From contig DHGC01000076.1 in assembly GCA_002402585.1 (NCBI GenBank), positions 1 to 11,047 of the forward strand: DNA of 11,047 nt, in the 5' to 3' direction. The position numbers and the translations under genes are program-made. This DNA comes from Erysipelotrichaceae bacterium UBA4808. GTDB taxonomy: Bacteria > Bacillota_I > Bacilli_A > Erysipelotrichales > Erysipelotrichaceae. Numbering within the stretch: the first letter of the stretch is position 1; each line of letters begins with the position of its first letter. Of this stretch, positions 1 to 7,506 are shown piece by piece. Below the pieces are notes generated by a model. It had not been told where the DNA came from, searched no databases, and worked only from the letters and a program-made list of their open reading frames with translations.

Positions 1-809
1 CCCAAAAGTTCTTGGACCATACGCAGATCTGCCCCATTGTCCAACAAATGTGTCGCAAATGAATGACGCAACATATGTGGATGCACCGTTCGATTGATGT
101 CCGCCAATTGAGCTGCTTTATCCAAAAGGAATTGAACGCCACGTGGACTCAAACGATCCCCTTTGCTGTTCACAAACACATAAGGATGTAAAACAGCGTG
201 TTCATATTGAGGCCTGATTTCTTTAAGGTAATGTTTAAGCTTTTTCTGCATGGCTGGGTAAAATGGAACCATACGCTCTACCTTTCCTTTACCCACAAAG
301 CGTAGAAACATATCTTCCATATCGATTTCATTGATTTTCAGTGAAGTGACTTCAGAAACACGAAGACCACAAGCATACATCAACTCAAAAAGCACACGAT
401 TGCGATACCCTTCTTTATCCTCCAATTCAAAGCAATCGAGTAGACGCATCATCTCATCAAAAAGCAAGAAATCCGGGAGATGTTTCGCTTGGCGAATCGG
501 GCTCAGATCCTTAAATGGATTGTTCGTCACAAGATGACGTTCATACAAATAGTCATAAAAAGAGCGTAAACTGGAACATTTACGCGCTAAAGTACTGGCT
601 TTCAGACCGGTATTCGATGCTTGATTCAAATGACTGAGATATTGATGGACTTGATTCAGTTCGACGTCTTTAAAATCCTCGATTCCTTGATCCAGGCAAA
701 ACGCATGAAACTGACGGATATCACGTGCATACGCAGCTTCGGTATGGTTGGATCCCGTATTCTTCAAACGAATGTTTTTTAAGAAAGCCTCAATATGTTC
801 ATACATCAT
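1..809 (-). CDS. xerC: Tyrosine recombinase XerC/CodV type (partial, C-terminus beyond the window)
   Basis: Site-specific tyrosine recombinase expected to resolve chromosome dimers at dif in partnership with XerD. My reading of the minus strand from 809 gives 269 residues with no stop, ending at the window edge. The N-terminal SAM-like core-binding domain covers roughly residues 1-105. The catalytic domain follows, with Arg150 in CGLRVSEV, the GKGK lysine near 174-176 and the HMLRHSF box with His245 and Arg248. The last residues (QELLG) begin the conserved LGH motif, so the second His/Trp and the nucleophilic Tyr lie outside. The start is ATG at 807-809, with a second in-frame ATG at 804-806; it overlaps the trmFO stop by 11 bases (8 from the second ATG). 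There is no clear Shine-Dalgarno, so translation is probably coupled to trmFO. The name XerC rather than XerD rests on the topA-trmFO-xerC order known from Bacillus (codV); sequence alone would allow XerD. Confidence 0.9.
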   Translation of the reverse strand, partial: MMYEHIEAFLKNIRLKNTGSNHTEAAYARDIRQFHAFCLDQGIEDFKDVELNQVHQYLSHLNQASNTGLKASTLARKCSSLRSFYDYLYERHLVTNNPFKDLSPIRQAKHLPDFLLFDEMMRLLDCFELEDKEGYRNRVLFELMYACGLRVSEVTSLKINEIDMEDMFLRFVGKGKVERMVPFYPAMQKKLKHYLKEIRPQYEHAVLHPYVFVNSKGDRLSPRGVQFLLDKAAQLADINRTVHPHMLRHSFATHLLDNGADLRMVQELL

Positions 810-2115
810 AGGTTTTGATTTGATCCGCAAAGGCCTCTAGACAGCTGTTCGCCATGCGTTCCTTGCGATCATGCTTCTTCCCCTTGTCTTCATAATTCAA
901 TAAACCAAAAGTCGCATTCATCGGTTGGAAGCTTTCCGCATCCGTATGCGTGATGTAATACGCCATCGCACCCATGACGGTCTTTGGTGAGAAGTAGAAG
1001 CGCTCCAAGCCCAATAATCTTCGTGCCATATCGATGCCTGCGACACAACCACTCGCACACGACTCGACATAGCCTTCAACGCCACTCATCTGACCTGCGA
1101 AATACCAATGTTCATTATCTAAGGCTTGGTAACTTTGATTCAATAAGTTCGGTGCTTTGATGTAGGTATTACGATGCATGACACCATAACGCGCAAACTC
1201 CGCATTTTCCAATCCTGGAATCATTCGGATGATCCGACGTTGTTCCGGCCAAGTCAAATGGGTTTGAAAACCCACGATGTTGTAAAGTGAAGCTGCCGCA
1301 TTGTCTTGTCTGAGTTGGACGACCGCATAAGGACGTGGTTTTTCACGATCCAAAGCCAAACCAACGGGTTTCATCGGTCCAAAGGTAAGCGTTTTTGGTC
1401 CACGCTTGGCCATGACTTCAAACGGCATGCAGCCTTCAAAAAAGATTTCTTTTTCAAAGTCTTTGGGTTGAACGACTTCCGCATTGATCAGTTCTTCATA
1501 GAAATGCTCGAATTCTTCTTTTGTCATCGGACAATTGATGTAATCCTGTGCTTCCCCTTTATCATAGCGTGATTTATAGTAAGCGATATCGAAATTGATG
1601 GAATCTTTCTCAAGGATCGGCGCTGCCGCATCATAAAAATAAAGAGAATTTTGATTGAAACGTTTACGAATGAATTCAGCTAAAGGATCCGAAGTTAAAG
1701 GACCGGTCGCTATGATCGTATCCTCATCCTCAATCAATTCACTCACTTCTTCATTGAAGATGGTTACCAAAGGATGATTGCGCAAGAAATCGGTGATGGC
1801 TTTAGAGAAACCTTCACGATCCACTGCCAAAGCACTGCCGGCTGGAACACGATGTTCATCCGCAAAACGAATGATCAAACTGTCCACCATCCGCAGTTCT
1901 TGTTTCAAAACACCGACCGCATTCAAGAGTGCATCACTTCTAAGTGAATTTGAACACACCAACTCCGCAAAAGCAGACGTGCTATGCGCCGGTGTCATCT
2001 TCTTAGGACGCATTTCATATAGATGCACGGGAATGCCACGTTTGACAAGCTGCCAAGTTGCTTCACAACCCGCCAAGCCCGCCCCAATCACTTTAACCGC
2101 TTTAGGCTTCGTCAT
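799..2115 (-). CDS. trmFO: Methylenetetrahydrofolate-tRNA-(uracil-5-)-methyltransferase TrmFO
   Basis: FAD- and folate-dependent enzyme that makes m5U54 (ribothymidine) in the T-loop of tRNAs, using methylene-THF as carbon donor; it acts in the cytoplasm. The product is 438 residues, normal for the family. The FAD-binding GAGLAGCE motif is at residues 11-18. The two family cysteines are visible: Cys54 in [11 protein letters not shown] and Cys229 in FEGCMPFE, matching the catalytic cysteines of the Bacillus enzyme. The C-terminal FAD region has [12 protein letters not shown]. The reading frame is open upstream to 2373, but that stretch lies inside the topA zinc-ribbon coding region and does not resemble TrmFO. 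ATG at 2113-2115 ([11 protein letters not shown]) puts the FAD motif at the usual distance from the N-terminus. It overlaps the topA stop by 14 bases, with only a weak purine-rich GAAGAAAG upstream, so it is probably translationally coupled to topA. Confidence 0.96.
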   Translation of the reverse strand: MTKPKAVKVIGAGLAGCEATWQLVKRGIPVHLYEMRPKKMTPAHSTSAFAELVCSNSLRSDALLNAVGVLKQELRMVDSLIIRFADEHRVPAGSALAVDREGFSKAITDFLRNHPLVTIFNEEVSELIEDEDTIIATGPLTSDPLAEFIRKRFNQNSLYFYDAAAPILEKDSINFDIAYYKSRYDKGEAQDYINCPMTKEEFEHFYEELINAEVVQPKDFEKEIFFEGCMPFEVMAKRGPKTLTFGPMKPVGLALDREKPRPYAVVQLRQDNAAASLYNIVGFQTHLTWPEQRRIIRMIPGLENAEFARYGVMHRNTYIKAPNLLNQSYQALDNEHWYFAGQMSGVEGYVESCASGCVAGIDMARRLLGLERFYFSPKTVMGAMAYYITHTDAESFQPMNATFGLLNYEDKGKKHDRKERMANSCLEAFADQIKTYDV

Positions 2116-4219
2116 CTTGTTTTGCTTTCTTCTGGATGTATTTACACTTTGGATAGCTTGAACAACCGACAAAGGTCTTCCCAAAGCGATTGAAACGTTC
2201 GACCAAAGGACTGCCACAATCCGGACACATCTCACCGGTTTGTTTGAGTTCCGCTTTTGGTTTAGCCGTCTTGATGATGGTTTTACAGCTTGGATAATCG
2301 CTACATGCCACAAACTTACCGAAACGACCCATCTTTTCAACGAGTGGTTTGCCACAGTTCGGACACATTTCACCCGTCAAAACCGGCTCCACGACTTCAC
2401 GTTCGACATGTTTACAGGTCGGATAATTGCTACACGCCACAAACTTGCCATAACGTCCATTCCGCTCTACCAAAGGACTGCCACAATCCGGACATGCACG
2501 ACCCACTTCCGTCGGTTTGATCTTTTCCATCTGCTCATAAGCTGCGGTTAGTAAAGGCAAGAAACGCTCGTAGAAGCGATTCAGTGCATCCACATGATCT
2601 TGATTCCCTTCTGCGATATGATCCAATTCACGCTCCATCTCTGCGGTATAATCCACATTGATGATGGATTCAAAATGATCTTGTAACTTCGCATCCGTCA
2701 AGAAACCTTGATCGGTTGGAATGAAGACCTTGGTACGACTGTTCTCACCTTTATCCAAGGTGACGTATAAACGTTCCACAATCGTATCGATGATCATCGC
2801 ATAGGTACTTGGACGACCAATGCCCTTACTTTCCAAAGCCTCAATTAAACGTGCTTCAGAATACCGTAAAGGAGGATTGGTGAAACTTTGAATCGCTTCG
2901 TTCTTCAAGCTTTCAAGTTTTTCACCTTCATCCAAATGTGGCAGCCATTTATCTTTGCTGGTTTCATACTTACCATAAACCTTTAAATACCCATCAAACT
3001 CCAACTTACTGCCCTTTGCCACAAAACGATACCCATTTTGATCCAAATTAACCGTAATGGTTTTTGTTTTAGGTGAGCTCATCAATGAAGCTAAGCTTCG
3101 TGCATAAATCAAACTATAGAGTTTCAATTCATCCGCACTCAAGACATCTTTCAATACTTCAGGCGTATATTCAATATGCGTCATACGAATGGCTTCATGC
3201 GCATCCTGTGCATTCTCACTCTTTTTGACTTGGTAATGTCCAACATACTCCGAGCCATAGGTCGACTTGATGTAGGCTTGTGCATCTTTGACGAATTGAT
3301 CCGAGAAACGAGTTGAATCGGTACGCATGTACGTAATCAAACCTTCTTGGCCTTCACTCATCTGCACCCCTTCATACAACTTCTGCGCGATACGCATCGT
3401 TTTCTTTGCAGGGAAATTCAACTTGTTCGCGGCTTCTTGTTGGAGCGTGGAAGTAATGAAAGCAAACTTATGGGCTTTTGCGGCTTGTTTCTCCGTGATG
3501 GATTCTACGGTAAAGGTCGAACCCAAAGCAGCCATGACTTCATCACTTTCCGCTTTATTCTTTAATTTTAATTTCTTGTTTTGATAACTCTCGATATCCG
3601 CATCAAACTCAATCTTATCCTTTTCGAAACTTGCCTTGATGTTCCATTTTTCTTCAGGGACAAAGGCTTGGATTTCTTTTTCCTTCTCAACAATCAAACG
3701 TAATGCCACAGATTGAACACGTCCCGCGGATTTACTTGCGATCTTATTTTGTAAGAGCTTAGAAAGTTTAAAACCGATGATACGATCCAAGATACGACGT
3801 GTTTCTTGCGAACGAACCAAATTCATATCAATGGAGCGTGGATGTTCAAAAGCAGCCAAAATCGCTGGCTTGGTTATTTCATTAAATACGACACGTTGCG
3901 TCTTGTCTTCACTCAACTCAAGTTCATCCGCCAAGTGCCAAGAAATGGCTTCTCCTTCGCGGTCAGGGTCCGTTGCCAGATAAACCATCTGAGCCTTCTT
4001 CACCTTTGTCTTAAGTTGTTTGACGATATCGCCCTTGTCTTTATTTATTTTATAACTGGGTTTGAAATCATGTTCCACATCCACGCCCAAACCACCTTTA
4101 CCCGTGGTTGCTAAATCGCGGATATGTCCTTTGGAGGATACAACCTCATAATCATCCCCAAGATATTTCTGAATCGTTTTGGATTTTGAGGGTGACTCCA
4201 CTATCACTAAATTTCGCAT
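2102..4219 (-). CDS. topA: DNA topoisomerase I (type IA)
   Basis: Relaxes negative supercoils through a 5'-phosphotyrosine intermediate. The product is 705 residues. The TOPRIM domain is at the N-terminus: Glu8 in VESPSK and the acidic triad Asp84-Asp86-Glu88 in DPDREGE. The nucleophile is Tyr297 in [12 protein letters not shown]. Three C-terminal C4 zinc-ribbon repeats follow, at about 576-603, 619-646 and 665-692, each of the form CPxCGxPLVE...CSxYPxCK; all twelve cysteines are present. The length and three-finger tail are typical of Firmicute TopA. The start ATG at 4217-4219 has AGGAG five bases upstream (4225-4229). A 43-base gap separates it from dprA; I see no convincing terminator or promoter there. 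Its 3' end overlaps trmFO by 14 bases. Confidence 0.98.
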   Translation of the reverse strand: MRNLVIVESPSKSKTIQKYLGDDYEVVSSKGHIRDLATTGKGGLGVDVEHDFKPSYKINKDKGDIVKQLKTKVKKAQMVYLATDPDREGEAISWHLADELELSEDKTQRVVFNEITKPAILAAFEHPRSIDMNLVRSQETRRILDRIIGFKLSKLLQNKIASKSAGRVQSVALRLIVEKEKEIQAFVPEEKWNIKASFEKDKIEFDADIESYQNKKLKLKNKAESDEVMAALGSTFTVESITEKQAAKAHKFAFITSTLQQEAANKLNFPAKKTMRIAQKLYEGVQMSEGQEGLITYMRTDSTRFSDQFVKDAQAYIKSTYGSEYVGHYQVKKSENAQDAHEAIRMTHIEYTPEVLKDVLSADELKLYSLIYARSLASLMSSPKTKTITVNLDQNGYRFVAKGSKLEFDGYLKVYGKYETSKDKWLPHLDEGEKLESLKNEAIQSFTNPPLRYSEARLIEALESKGIGRPSTYAMIIDTIVERLYVTLDKGENSRTKVFIPTDQGFLTDAKLQDHFESIINVDYTAEMERELDHIAEGNQDHVDALNRFYERFLPLLTAAYEQMEKIKPTEVGRACPDCGSPLVERNGRYGKFVACSNYPTCKHVEREVVEPVLTGEMCPNCGKPLVEKMGRFGKFVACSDYPSCKTIIKTAKPKAELKQTGEMCPDCGSPLVERFNRFGKTFVGCSSYPKCKYIQKKAKQDDEA

Positions 4220-4262
4220 CTGAACTCCTAACGCAACGCCACTTTGTCATGACGTCTGTATT

Positions 4263-5018
4263 TCATAGTTTGGTTAATTCTAAAGGGTTTGTCAAGATAT
4301 TTGCGCCTTGCTGAATCAAAAGATTATTTCCTTGGCCCTCAGGCATATCTAGACTAAAGGGTAAACAATACACATCTTTACCACAATCCAAGGCGTCATT
4401 CACCGTGATCATCGAACCACTTTTTAGATGGGATTCCATGACCAACAAGGCACTTCCGAGTCCTGCAATGATCCGATTGCGAGCTACGAATTGATGTTTC
4501 TGGATGGGGGTTCCTTCTGGATATTCAGAAACAATCAAGCCCATTTTAGCAATCAAATGATAGAGCTCCGTATTCTGTTTCGGATAGATGAGATCGATGC
4601 CACAACCCAAGACCGCAATCGTTCCCTGCTTCAAGGCATGGACATGGGCCAAACCATCAATCCCCTTGGCCATTCCACTTACGATGACATAGTCACGAAA
4701 GTGTTCAACACATTTCTGCGTCCAGTTTGCACTGTAAGATCCATGATTACGACTGCCGATGATGCTGATCATGGGCAAATTTAAAAGGTCGATACGACCT
4801 CGCAAATATAAGACATAGGGGGGATCATGCAGTTGTTTTAAAGCCTGTGGATAATTTTCATCCACTAAAGTTATATATGCTTCTTTATAAGAAATCATAA
4901 CGAAGTGTTCATTGCGCGATAGAGCTGCTTTGATCTTGCGGTGATCCCCTTTGTATTTTAAACTATAGGCCAATAGTTGTTCGCGTCTCATACGTATGTA
5001 TACGCACGTACAATTCAT
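4263..5018 (-). CDS. dprA: DNA processing protein DprA (Smf), short form
   Basis: DprA/Smf binds incoming single-stranded DNA and loads RecA during transformation; it is also found in bacteria not known to be competent. The product is 251 residues. A Rossmann-like core covers about 80-240, with IIGSR (86-90), SGMAKGID (114-121), LGCGID (137-142), SEYP (164-167), FVARNRIIAGL (177-187) and SGSMITV (200-206). The protein ends shortly after the core, so the C-terminal winged-helix domain of many DprA proteins is absent. The N-terminal SAM-like region is only about 75 residues long. ATG at 5016-5018 overlaps the rnhB stop (TAATG); AGGA is only two bases away, so reinitiation is likely. A second in-frame ATG at 4989-4991 would give 242 residues and also lacks a Shine-Dalgarno. 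The nine codons between the two starts are mostly a strictly alternating pyrimidine-purine tract. Confidence 0.93.
   Translation of the reverse strand: MNCTCVYIRMRREQLLAYSLKYKGDHRKIKAALSRNEHFVMISYKEAYITLVDENYPQALKQLHDPPYVLYLRGRIDLLNLPMISIIGSRNHGSYSANWTQKCVEHFRDYVIVSGMAKGIDGLAHVHALKQGTIAVLGCGIDLIYPKQNTELYHLIAKMGLIVSEYPEGTPIQKHQFVARNRIIAGLGSALLVMESHLKSGSMITVNDALDCGKDVYCLPFSLDMPEGQGNNLLIQQGANILTNPLELTKL
4989..5012. other. 24-base alternating pyrimidine-purine tract at the dprA start
   Basis: From 4989 to 5012 every dinucleotide step on the plus strand is pyrimidine then purine (CA, TA, CG, TA, TG, TA, TA, CG, CA, CG, TA, CA). It lies between the two possible dprA start codons. On the coding strand it can fold as a small stem (TACGT pairing with ACGTA, plus a G-U pair, around an 8-base loop). 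Alternating tracts of this kind can favour Z-form DNA, but there is no evidence here for any function. Confidence 0.6.
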
Positions 5019-5641
5019 TATCCTAATTGCAAATCAAACAAATTGGCCTGTAGGCGTTGGCGAACCGGTTCATACGATTTGCGATGTATCGGTAAGACGC
5101 CATACTTTAACAAGGCTTCTTTATGTTCCTTGGTTTGATAGCCCTTATGCCGTTTGAAACCATACTCAGGATACACCTCGTCATAGATATCCATCATGCG
5201 ATCGCGTGTGACCTTGGCAATGATGCTTGCGGCCGCAATCGAAATACTCAATGAATCCCCTTTGATATAATCCAAGACACGTTTGTCTTTAACACTAAAT
5301 GGCATCGCATCACTCAAGATCAAGCTCGCATCCGAGAACTTCGCAATCATACGCATGGAGTCTTTGGTTGACTGGTAGATATTCTTTTGATCAATTGTCT
5401 CTGGACTCACTGTCACAACCATGACCCATAAGGCATCGCGTAGGATATCATCAAAACAGATTTGACGCTGCCTCGCTGATAATTGCTTGGAATCGTTGAT
5501 TAAAGGATGGGTATACCCTTTTGGCAATACGACACCAGCTACGACACAAGGTCCCGCCATGGGTCCACGACCTGCTTCATCCAAACCTAAAATACAGGAC
5601 TCTTCAAATTCATTCTCAATCCACGTTTTCGACATACTCAA
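5018..5641 (-). CDS. rnhB: Ribonuclease HII
   Basis: Removes RNA from RNA-DNA hybrids and initiates ribonucleotide excision from DNA. The product is 207 residues from a TTG start. The four metal-binding acids are identifiable: Asp21 and Glu22 in LDEAGRGPMAGP, Asp111 in LILSDAM, and Asp129 in the GDSLSISIAAAS block that precedes IIAKVTRDR. The HKGYQTKEH motif near the C-terminus is typical. For the start, AGGAG at 5651-5655 is nine bases before the TTG at 5639-5641 and fifteen before an ATG at 5633-5635, so the TTG is better supported; the ATG would give 205 residues. The 5' end overlaps rbgA by 26 bases, so the ribosome binding site lies inside the last rbgA codons. It runs directly into dprA (TAATG). 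Confidence 0.96.
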   Translation of the reverse strand: MSMSKTWIENEFEESCILGLDEAGRGPMAGPCVVAGVVLPKGYTHPLINDSKQLSARQRQICFDDILRDALWVMVVTVSPETIDQKNIYQSTKDSMRMIAKFSDASLILSDAMPFSVKDKRVLDYIKGDSLSISIAAASIIAKVTRDRMMDIYDEVYPEYGFKRHKGYQTKEHKEALLKYGVLPIHRKSYEPVRQRLQANLFDLQLG

Positions 5642-6461
5642 AACTCATCGCTCCTAACGTTCCTTGGCGTACTTCGCGTAAAAATGTCTGATACGCTTGC
5701 TCCAACAACAGTTCGTCTTTACGAACATAGCGTCGAAGTTTTGCGAGATGTTCAAAGAAAGCTTGAACATCATCCCCCGAATACTGATAACGTTCTTCCA
5801 GAGCTTCTGGATAATGTTTTTTTACAAAATTAAAAGCATAATAAGCCAATTCATCGATTGGCAAAACCTTCTCACTAACCGAACCGGCTAAAGCTAAACG
5901 AATCCCCACCTTCGCATCCTCAAACTTTGGCCACAATACACCTGGAGTATCCAAGAGATCGAGTCTAGGATGCACATTCGCCCATTTCAATGCCATCGTG
6001 ACACCTGGACGGTTTGCGGTCGTCATGATCTTCTTTTGAGCCAATTGATTGATCAAGGTAGATTTACCCACATTGGGAATGCCCACGACCATGGCCTTGA
6101 TCTTACGCGCCCCAATGCCACGTGCTTTCCAACGGTCAAACTTCGGTTTCATGACTTCTAAAGCCGCATCAATGACCTTTGTCCGACTGCTTTTCTCAAG
6201 CAGATCCACCGTGATGACCTTGGTGTTCTCACCCGTCAAATGATGCATCCAAGCTTGTGTTGCGATGGGATCCGCCATGTCTTGTTTGCTTAAAACAATC
6301 AAGCGTGGTTTATCTTTGGCCAAGTCTAAAAGAAGTGGATTCTCAGACGACACCGGAATGCGTGCATCCCGACACTCGATGATCATATCCACCATCTTTA
6401 GTTTTTCTTGCATTTCACGCTTTGCCCGGGTCATGTGACCGGGAAACCATTGTACGTTCAT
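5616..6461 (-). CDS. rbgA: Ribosome biogenesis GTPase RbgA (YlqF)
   Basis: Circularly permuted GTPase required for late assembly of the 50S subunit in Firmicutes. The product is 281 residues, nearly the length of the Bacillus protein. The permuted motif order is visible: the G4-like SKQD (58-61) comes before the G1 P-loop GIPNVGKST (127-135), followed by the threonine of RPGVT (G2, about 155) and DTPGV (G3, 171-175). The N-terminal VQWFPGHM is the family signature and carries the histidine of the permuted family. G4 reads SKxD instead of NKxD, a variation I believe also occurs in the permuted families. The C-terminal helical RNA-binding domain covers about 200-281. ATG at 6459-6461 directly follows the lepB stop (TAAATG), with AAGG seven bases upstream. 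Confidence 0.96.
   Translation of the reverse strand: MNVQWFPGHMTRAKREMQEKLKMVDMIIECRDARIPVSSENPLLLDLAKDKPRLIVLSKQDMADPIATQAWMHHLTGENTKVITVDLLEKSSRTKVIDAALEVMKPKFDRWKARGIGARKIKAMVVGIPNVGKSTLINQLAQKKIMTTANRPGVTMALKWANVHPRLDLLDTPGVLWPKFEDAKVGIRLALAGSVSEKVLPIDELAYYAFNFVKKHYPEALEERYQYSGDDVQAFFEHLAKLRRYVRKDELLLEQAYQTFLREVRQGTLGAMSFEYVENVD
5651..5655 (-). promoter_or_regulatory. Ribosome binding site of rnhB, inside rbgA
   Basis: AGGAG on the coding strand, nine bases before TTG at 5641 and fifteen before the alternative ATG at 5635. The spacing is the reason for choosing TTG. The site is within the rbgA coding region. Confidence 0.6.
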
Positions 6462-7004
6462 TTAGTTACCTTTAAACCAATTGATCTCATTAAGTGGATA
6501 AAAGATATACGTATCCTTCGCAATCACATCTTCAAGATCAAATGCCCCAAAGACCCTTGAATCACTGGAATACGGTCGATTATCACCCAATAAGAAAACT
6601 TCATTCTCGCCGATTTGAAGCGGTCCGAAACTGGTGGTGAATTGATTGAATTCCTTTAGATAATCTGGATTCAAGAAACTTTGATCAATCAGTACACCAT
6701 CCACATACAGTCTATCGTCTTTCATCTCCACGACTTCATTCGGTAAAGCGATGACACGCTTAACCAAGTATTCATCCAATGCCTCCACATAAACAATGAC
6801 CACATCAAAACGATCAACCCCAAAGAGTTGATAACTTAAGATGTTGGCGAATCCCAAGGATTGATCCTTAAGCGTTGGATACATGCTTGAACCATTGACC
6901 TTGATCGGCTTGACCACAAAGTTGGTCAATACCAAGACAAAGACAAGACTCGTGATAACGCTTTTAAAGAATTCCTTGATCAGTGAAGTTTGTTTCTTTT
7001 CCAT
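6462..7004 (-). CDS. lepB: Type I signal peptidase
   Basis: Membrane-anchored serine protease that cleaves signal peptides from exported proteins on the outer face of the membrane. The product is 180 residues, the size of Gram-positive SipS-type enzymes. One N-terminal transmembrane segment lies at about 15-33 (VITSLVFVLVLTNFVV). The catalytic Ser40 is in GSSMYPT (box B), and the general base Lys82 is in YLVKRVIALPNE (box D). Box E GDNRPYSSDSR is near the C-terminus. ATG at 7002-7004 is the only possible start: an in-frame stop lies two codons upstream. No Shine-Dalgarno is present; the start follows a hairpin and T-rich stretch by about ten bases. lepB therefore seems to depend on read-through from rplS or on a promoter inside rplS that I cannot identify. 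Confidence 0.96.
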   Translation of the reverse strand: MEKKQTSLIKEFFKSVITSLVFVLVLTNFVVKPIKVNGSSMYPTLKDQSLGFANILSYQLFGVDRFDVVIVYVEALDEYLVKRVIALPNEVVEMKDDRLYVDGVLIDQSFLNPDYLKEFNQFTTSFGPLQIGENEVFLLGDNRPYSSDSRVFGAFDLEDVIAKDTYIFYPLNEINWFKGN

Positions 7005-7008
7005 AATT

Positions 7009-7036
7009 TAGAAGAAAAGCCGGAAAACCGGCTTTT
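7009..7036 (-). terminator. Hairpin terminator or attenuator between rplS and lepB
   Basis: On the coding strand AAAAGCCGG (7036-7028) pairs perfectly with CCGGCTTTT (7023-7015) around a TTTT loop, and the T-rich stretch continues as CTTCT. The 9-bp stem starts one base after the rplS stop codon and the T-stretch ends about five bases before the lepB ATG. It looks like an intrinsic terminator; since lepB has no visible promoter in this gap, partial read-through is the simplest reading. Confidence 0.75.
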
Positions 7037-7037
7037 A

Positions 7038-7385
7038 CTAACGAATTTCGACCAAACGAGATGCTTTGCCAGAACGTCCACGCATATAGAACAATTTAGC
7101 TCTACGTACTTTACCACGACGCAACACAGTGATGCTCTCAATGATGGGTGAATGAACCGGGAAAGTTCTTTCTACACCGATTTGTGAAGACATTTTACGA
7201 ACGATGAACGATTCACCAATGCCTTTGCCCTGACGGGCGATTACGAGGCCTTCAAACGCCTGAATTCTGGATTTGTTACCTTCTTGAATACGGACATCCA
7301 CACGGACTTGGTATCCAGGTTTAAAATCAGGAAGATCAGTGCGCAATTGAGACTTTGTAATTTGTTCTACGAGATTCAAATTCAT
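7038..7385 (-). CDS. rplS: 50S ribosomal protein L19
   Basis: Large-subunit ribosomal protein at the 30S-50S interface. The product is 115 residues from ATG at 7383-7385 ([15 protein letters not shown]), the standard bacterial L19 length. Family features include [18 protein letters not shown], the [12 protein letters not shown] block, [11 protein letters not shown] and the basic [23 protein letters not shown] tail described here in parts: [11 protein letters not shown] then [12 protein letters not shown]. An open frame continues 23 codons upstream, but that part is the structured leader and the AAGGAG site (AGGAG at 7395-7399, nine bases before the ATG) selects the internal ATG. It is preceded by a 117-base leader with a candidate promoter and followed at once by a hairpin. 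Confidence 0.97.
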   Translation of the reverse strand: MNLNLVEQITKSQLRTDLPDFKPGYQVRVDVRIQEGNKSRIQAFEGLVIARQGKGIGESFIVRKMSSQIGVERTFPVHSPIIESITVLRRGKVRRAKLFYMRGRSGKASRLVEIR

Positions 7386-7473
7386 TTTCTCACGCTCCTT
7401 TATGTTTATTGGTCCGTTCATATCTTTAAGGCGACAGCGGAACAGCCAAGCCAATTAGCTAAGCCATAGGCTT
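7386..7473 (-). ncRNA. Structured 5' leader of rplS, probable L19 leader RNA
   Basis: The gap between trmD and rplS holds two helices on the coding strand. A short one pairs AAGCC (7473-7469) with GGCTT (7465-7461). A longer one pairs TTGGCTGTTC (7449-7440) with GAACGG-A-CCAA (7419-7409), giving ten pairs including one G-U, with one bulged A (7413). GGCTT also occurs at 7452-7448, so AAGCC could pair there instead and compete with the longer helix. Firmicutes are known to carry an L19 autoregulatory leader upstream of rplS; the position and structure fit, but I cannot match it to the family model by eye. The ribosome binding site is downstream of the helices and is not directly paired. Confidence 0.5.
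7395..7399 (-). promoter_or_regulatory. Ribosome binding site of rplS
   Basis: AGGAG (with a preceding A) nine bases before ATG at 7385. It fixes the start of the 115-residue L19 and shows that the longer open frame is not used. Confidence 0.75.
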
Positions 7474-7477
7474 AATA

Positions 7478-7506
7478 AATTTAACACAGATAAAATCATA
7501 AATCAA
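7478..7506 (-). promoter_or_regulatory. Candidate sigma-A promoter for rplS
   Basis: On the coding strand TTGATT (7506-7501) and TAAATT (7483-7478) are separated by 17 bases, with a TGT just before the -10 that fits an extended -10 (TGn). Each hexamer matches four of six consensus bases. The -35 overlaps the trmD stop codon. Transcription would start near 7471, at the beginning of the structured leader, which supports the call indirectly. The area is AT-rich, so a chance match is possible. Confidence 0.4.

Noticed and set aside
1..809. xerC as part of an integron, phage or transposon
   Set aside because: The gene order topA-trmFO-xerC is the chromosomal Xer context, and no attachment site, cargo or other mobile gene is present.
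2116..2373. 86-codon N-terminal extension of the trmFO open frame
   Set aside because: It lies wholly within the topA zinc-ribbon coding sequence in another frame and resembles no TrmFO; the FAD motif is at the normal distance from the ATG at 2115.
2102..2530. Repeated DNA near the topA 3' end
   Set aside because: The repeats are the three C4 zinc-ribbon units of topoisomerase I, not a CRISPR array or other repeat element.
4220..4262. Terminator or promoter between dprA and topA
   Set aside because: Only short palindromes (GACGTC, GTCATGAC) are present; there is no T-run and no paired -35/-10.
331..4314. Many open frames on the plus strand across xerC, trmFO and topA
   Set aside because: They are antisense to strongly conserved genes, mostly 60-130 codons, without good ribosome sites or recognisable domains.
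7015..7036. Bidirectional terminator also serving the plus strand
   Set aside because: The stem is symmetric with four Ts on the plus side, but no plus-strand gene approaches it.
7386..7454. Longer rplS frame of 138 codons
   Set aside because: The extra residues fall in the structured leader; AGGAG at 7395-7399 and the standard L19 length support ATG at 7385.
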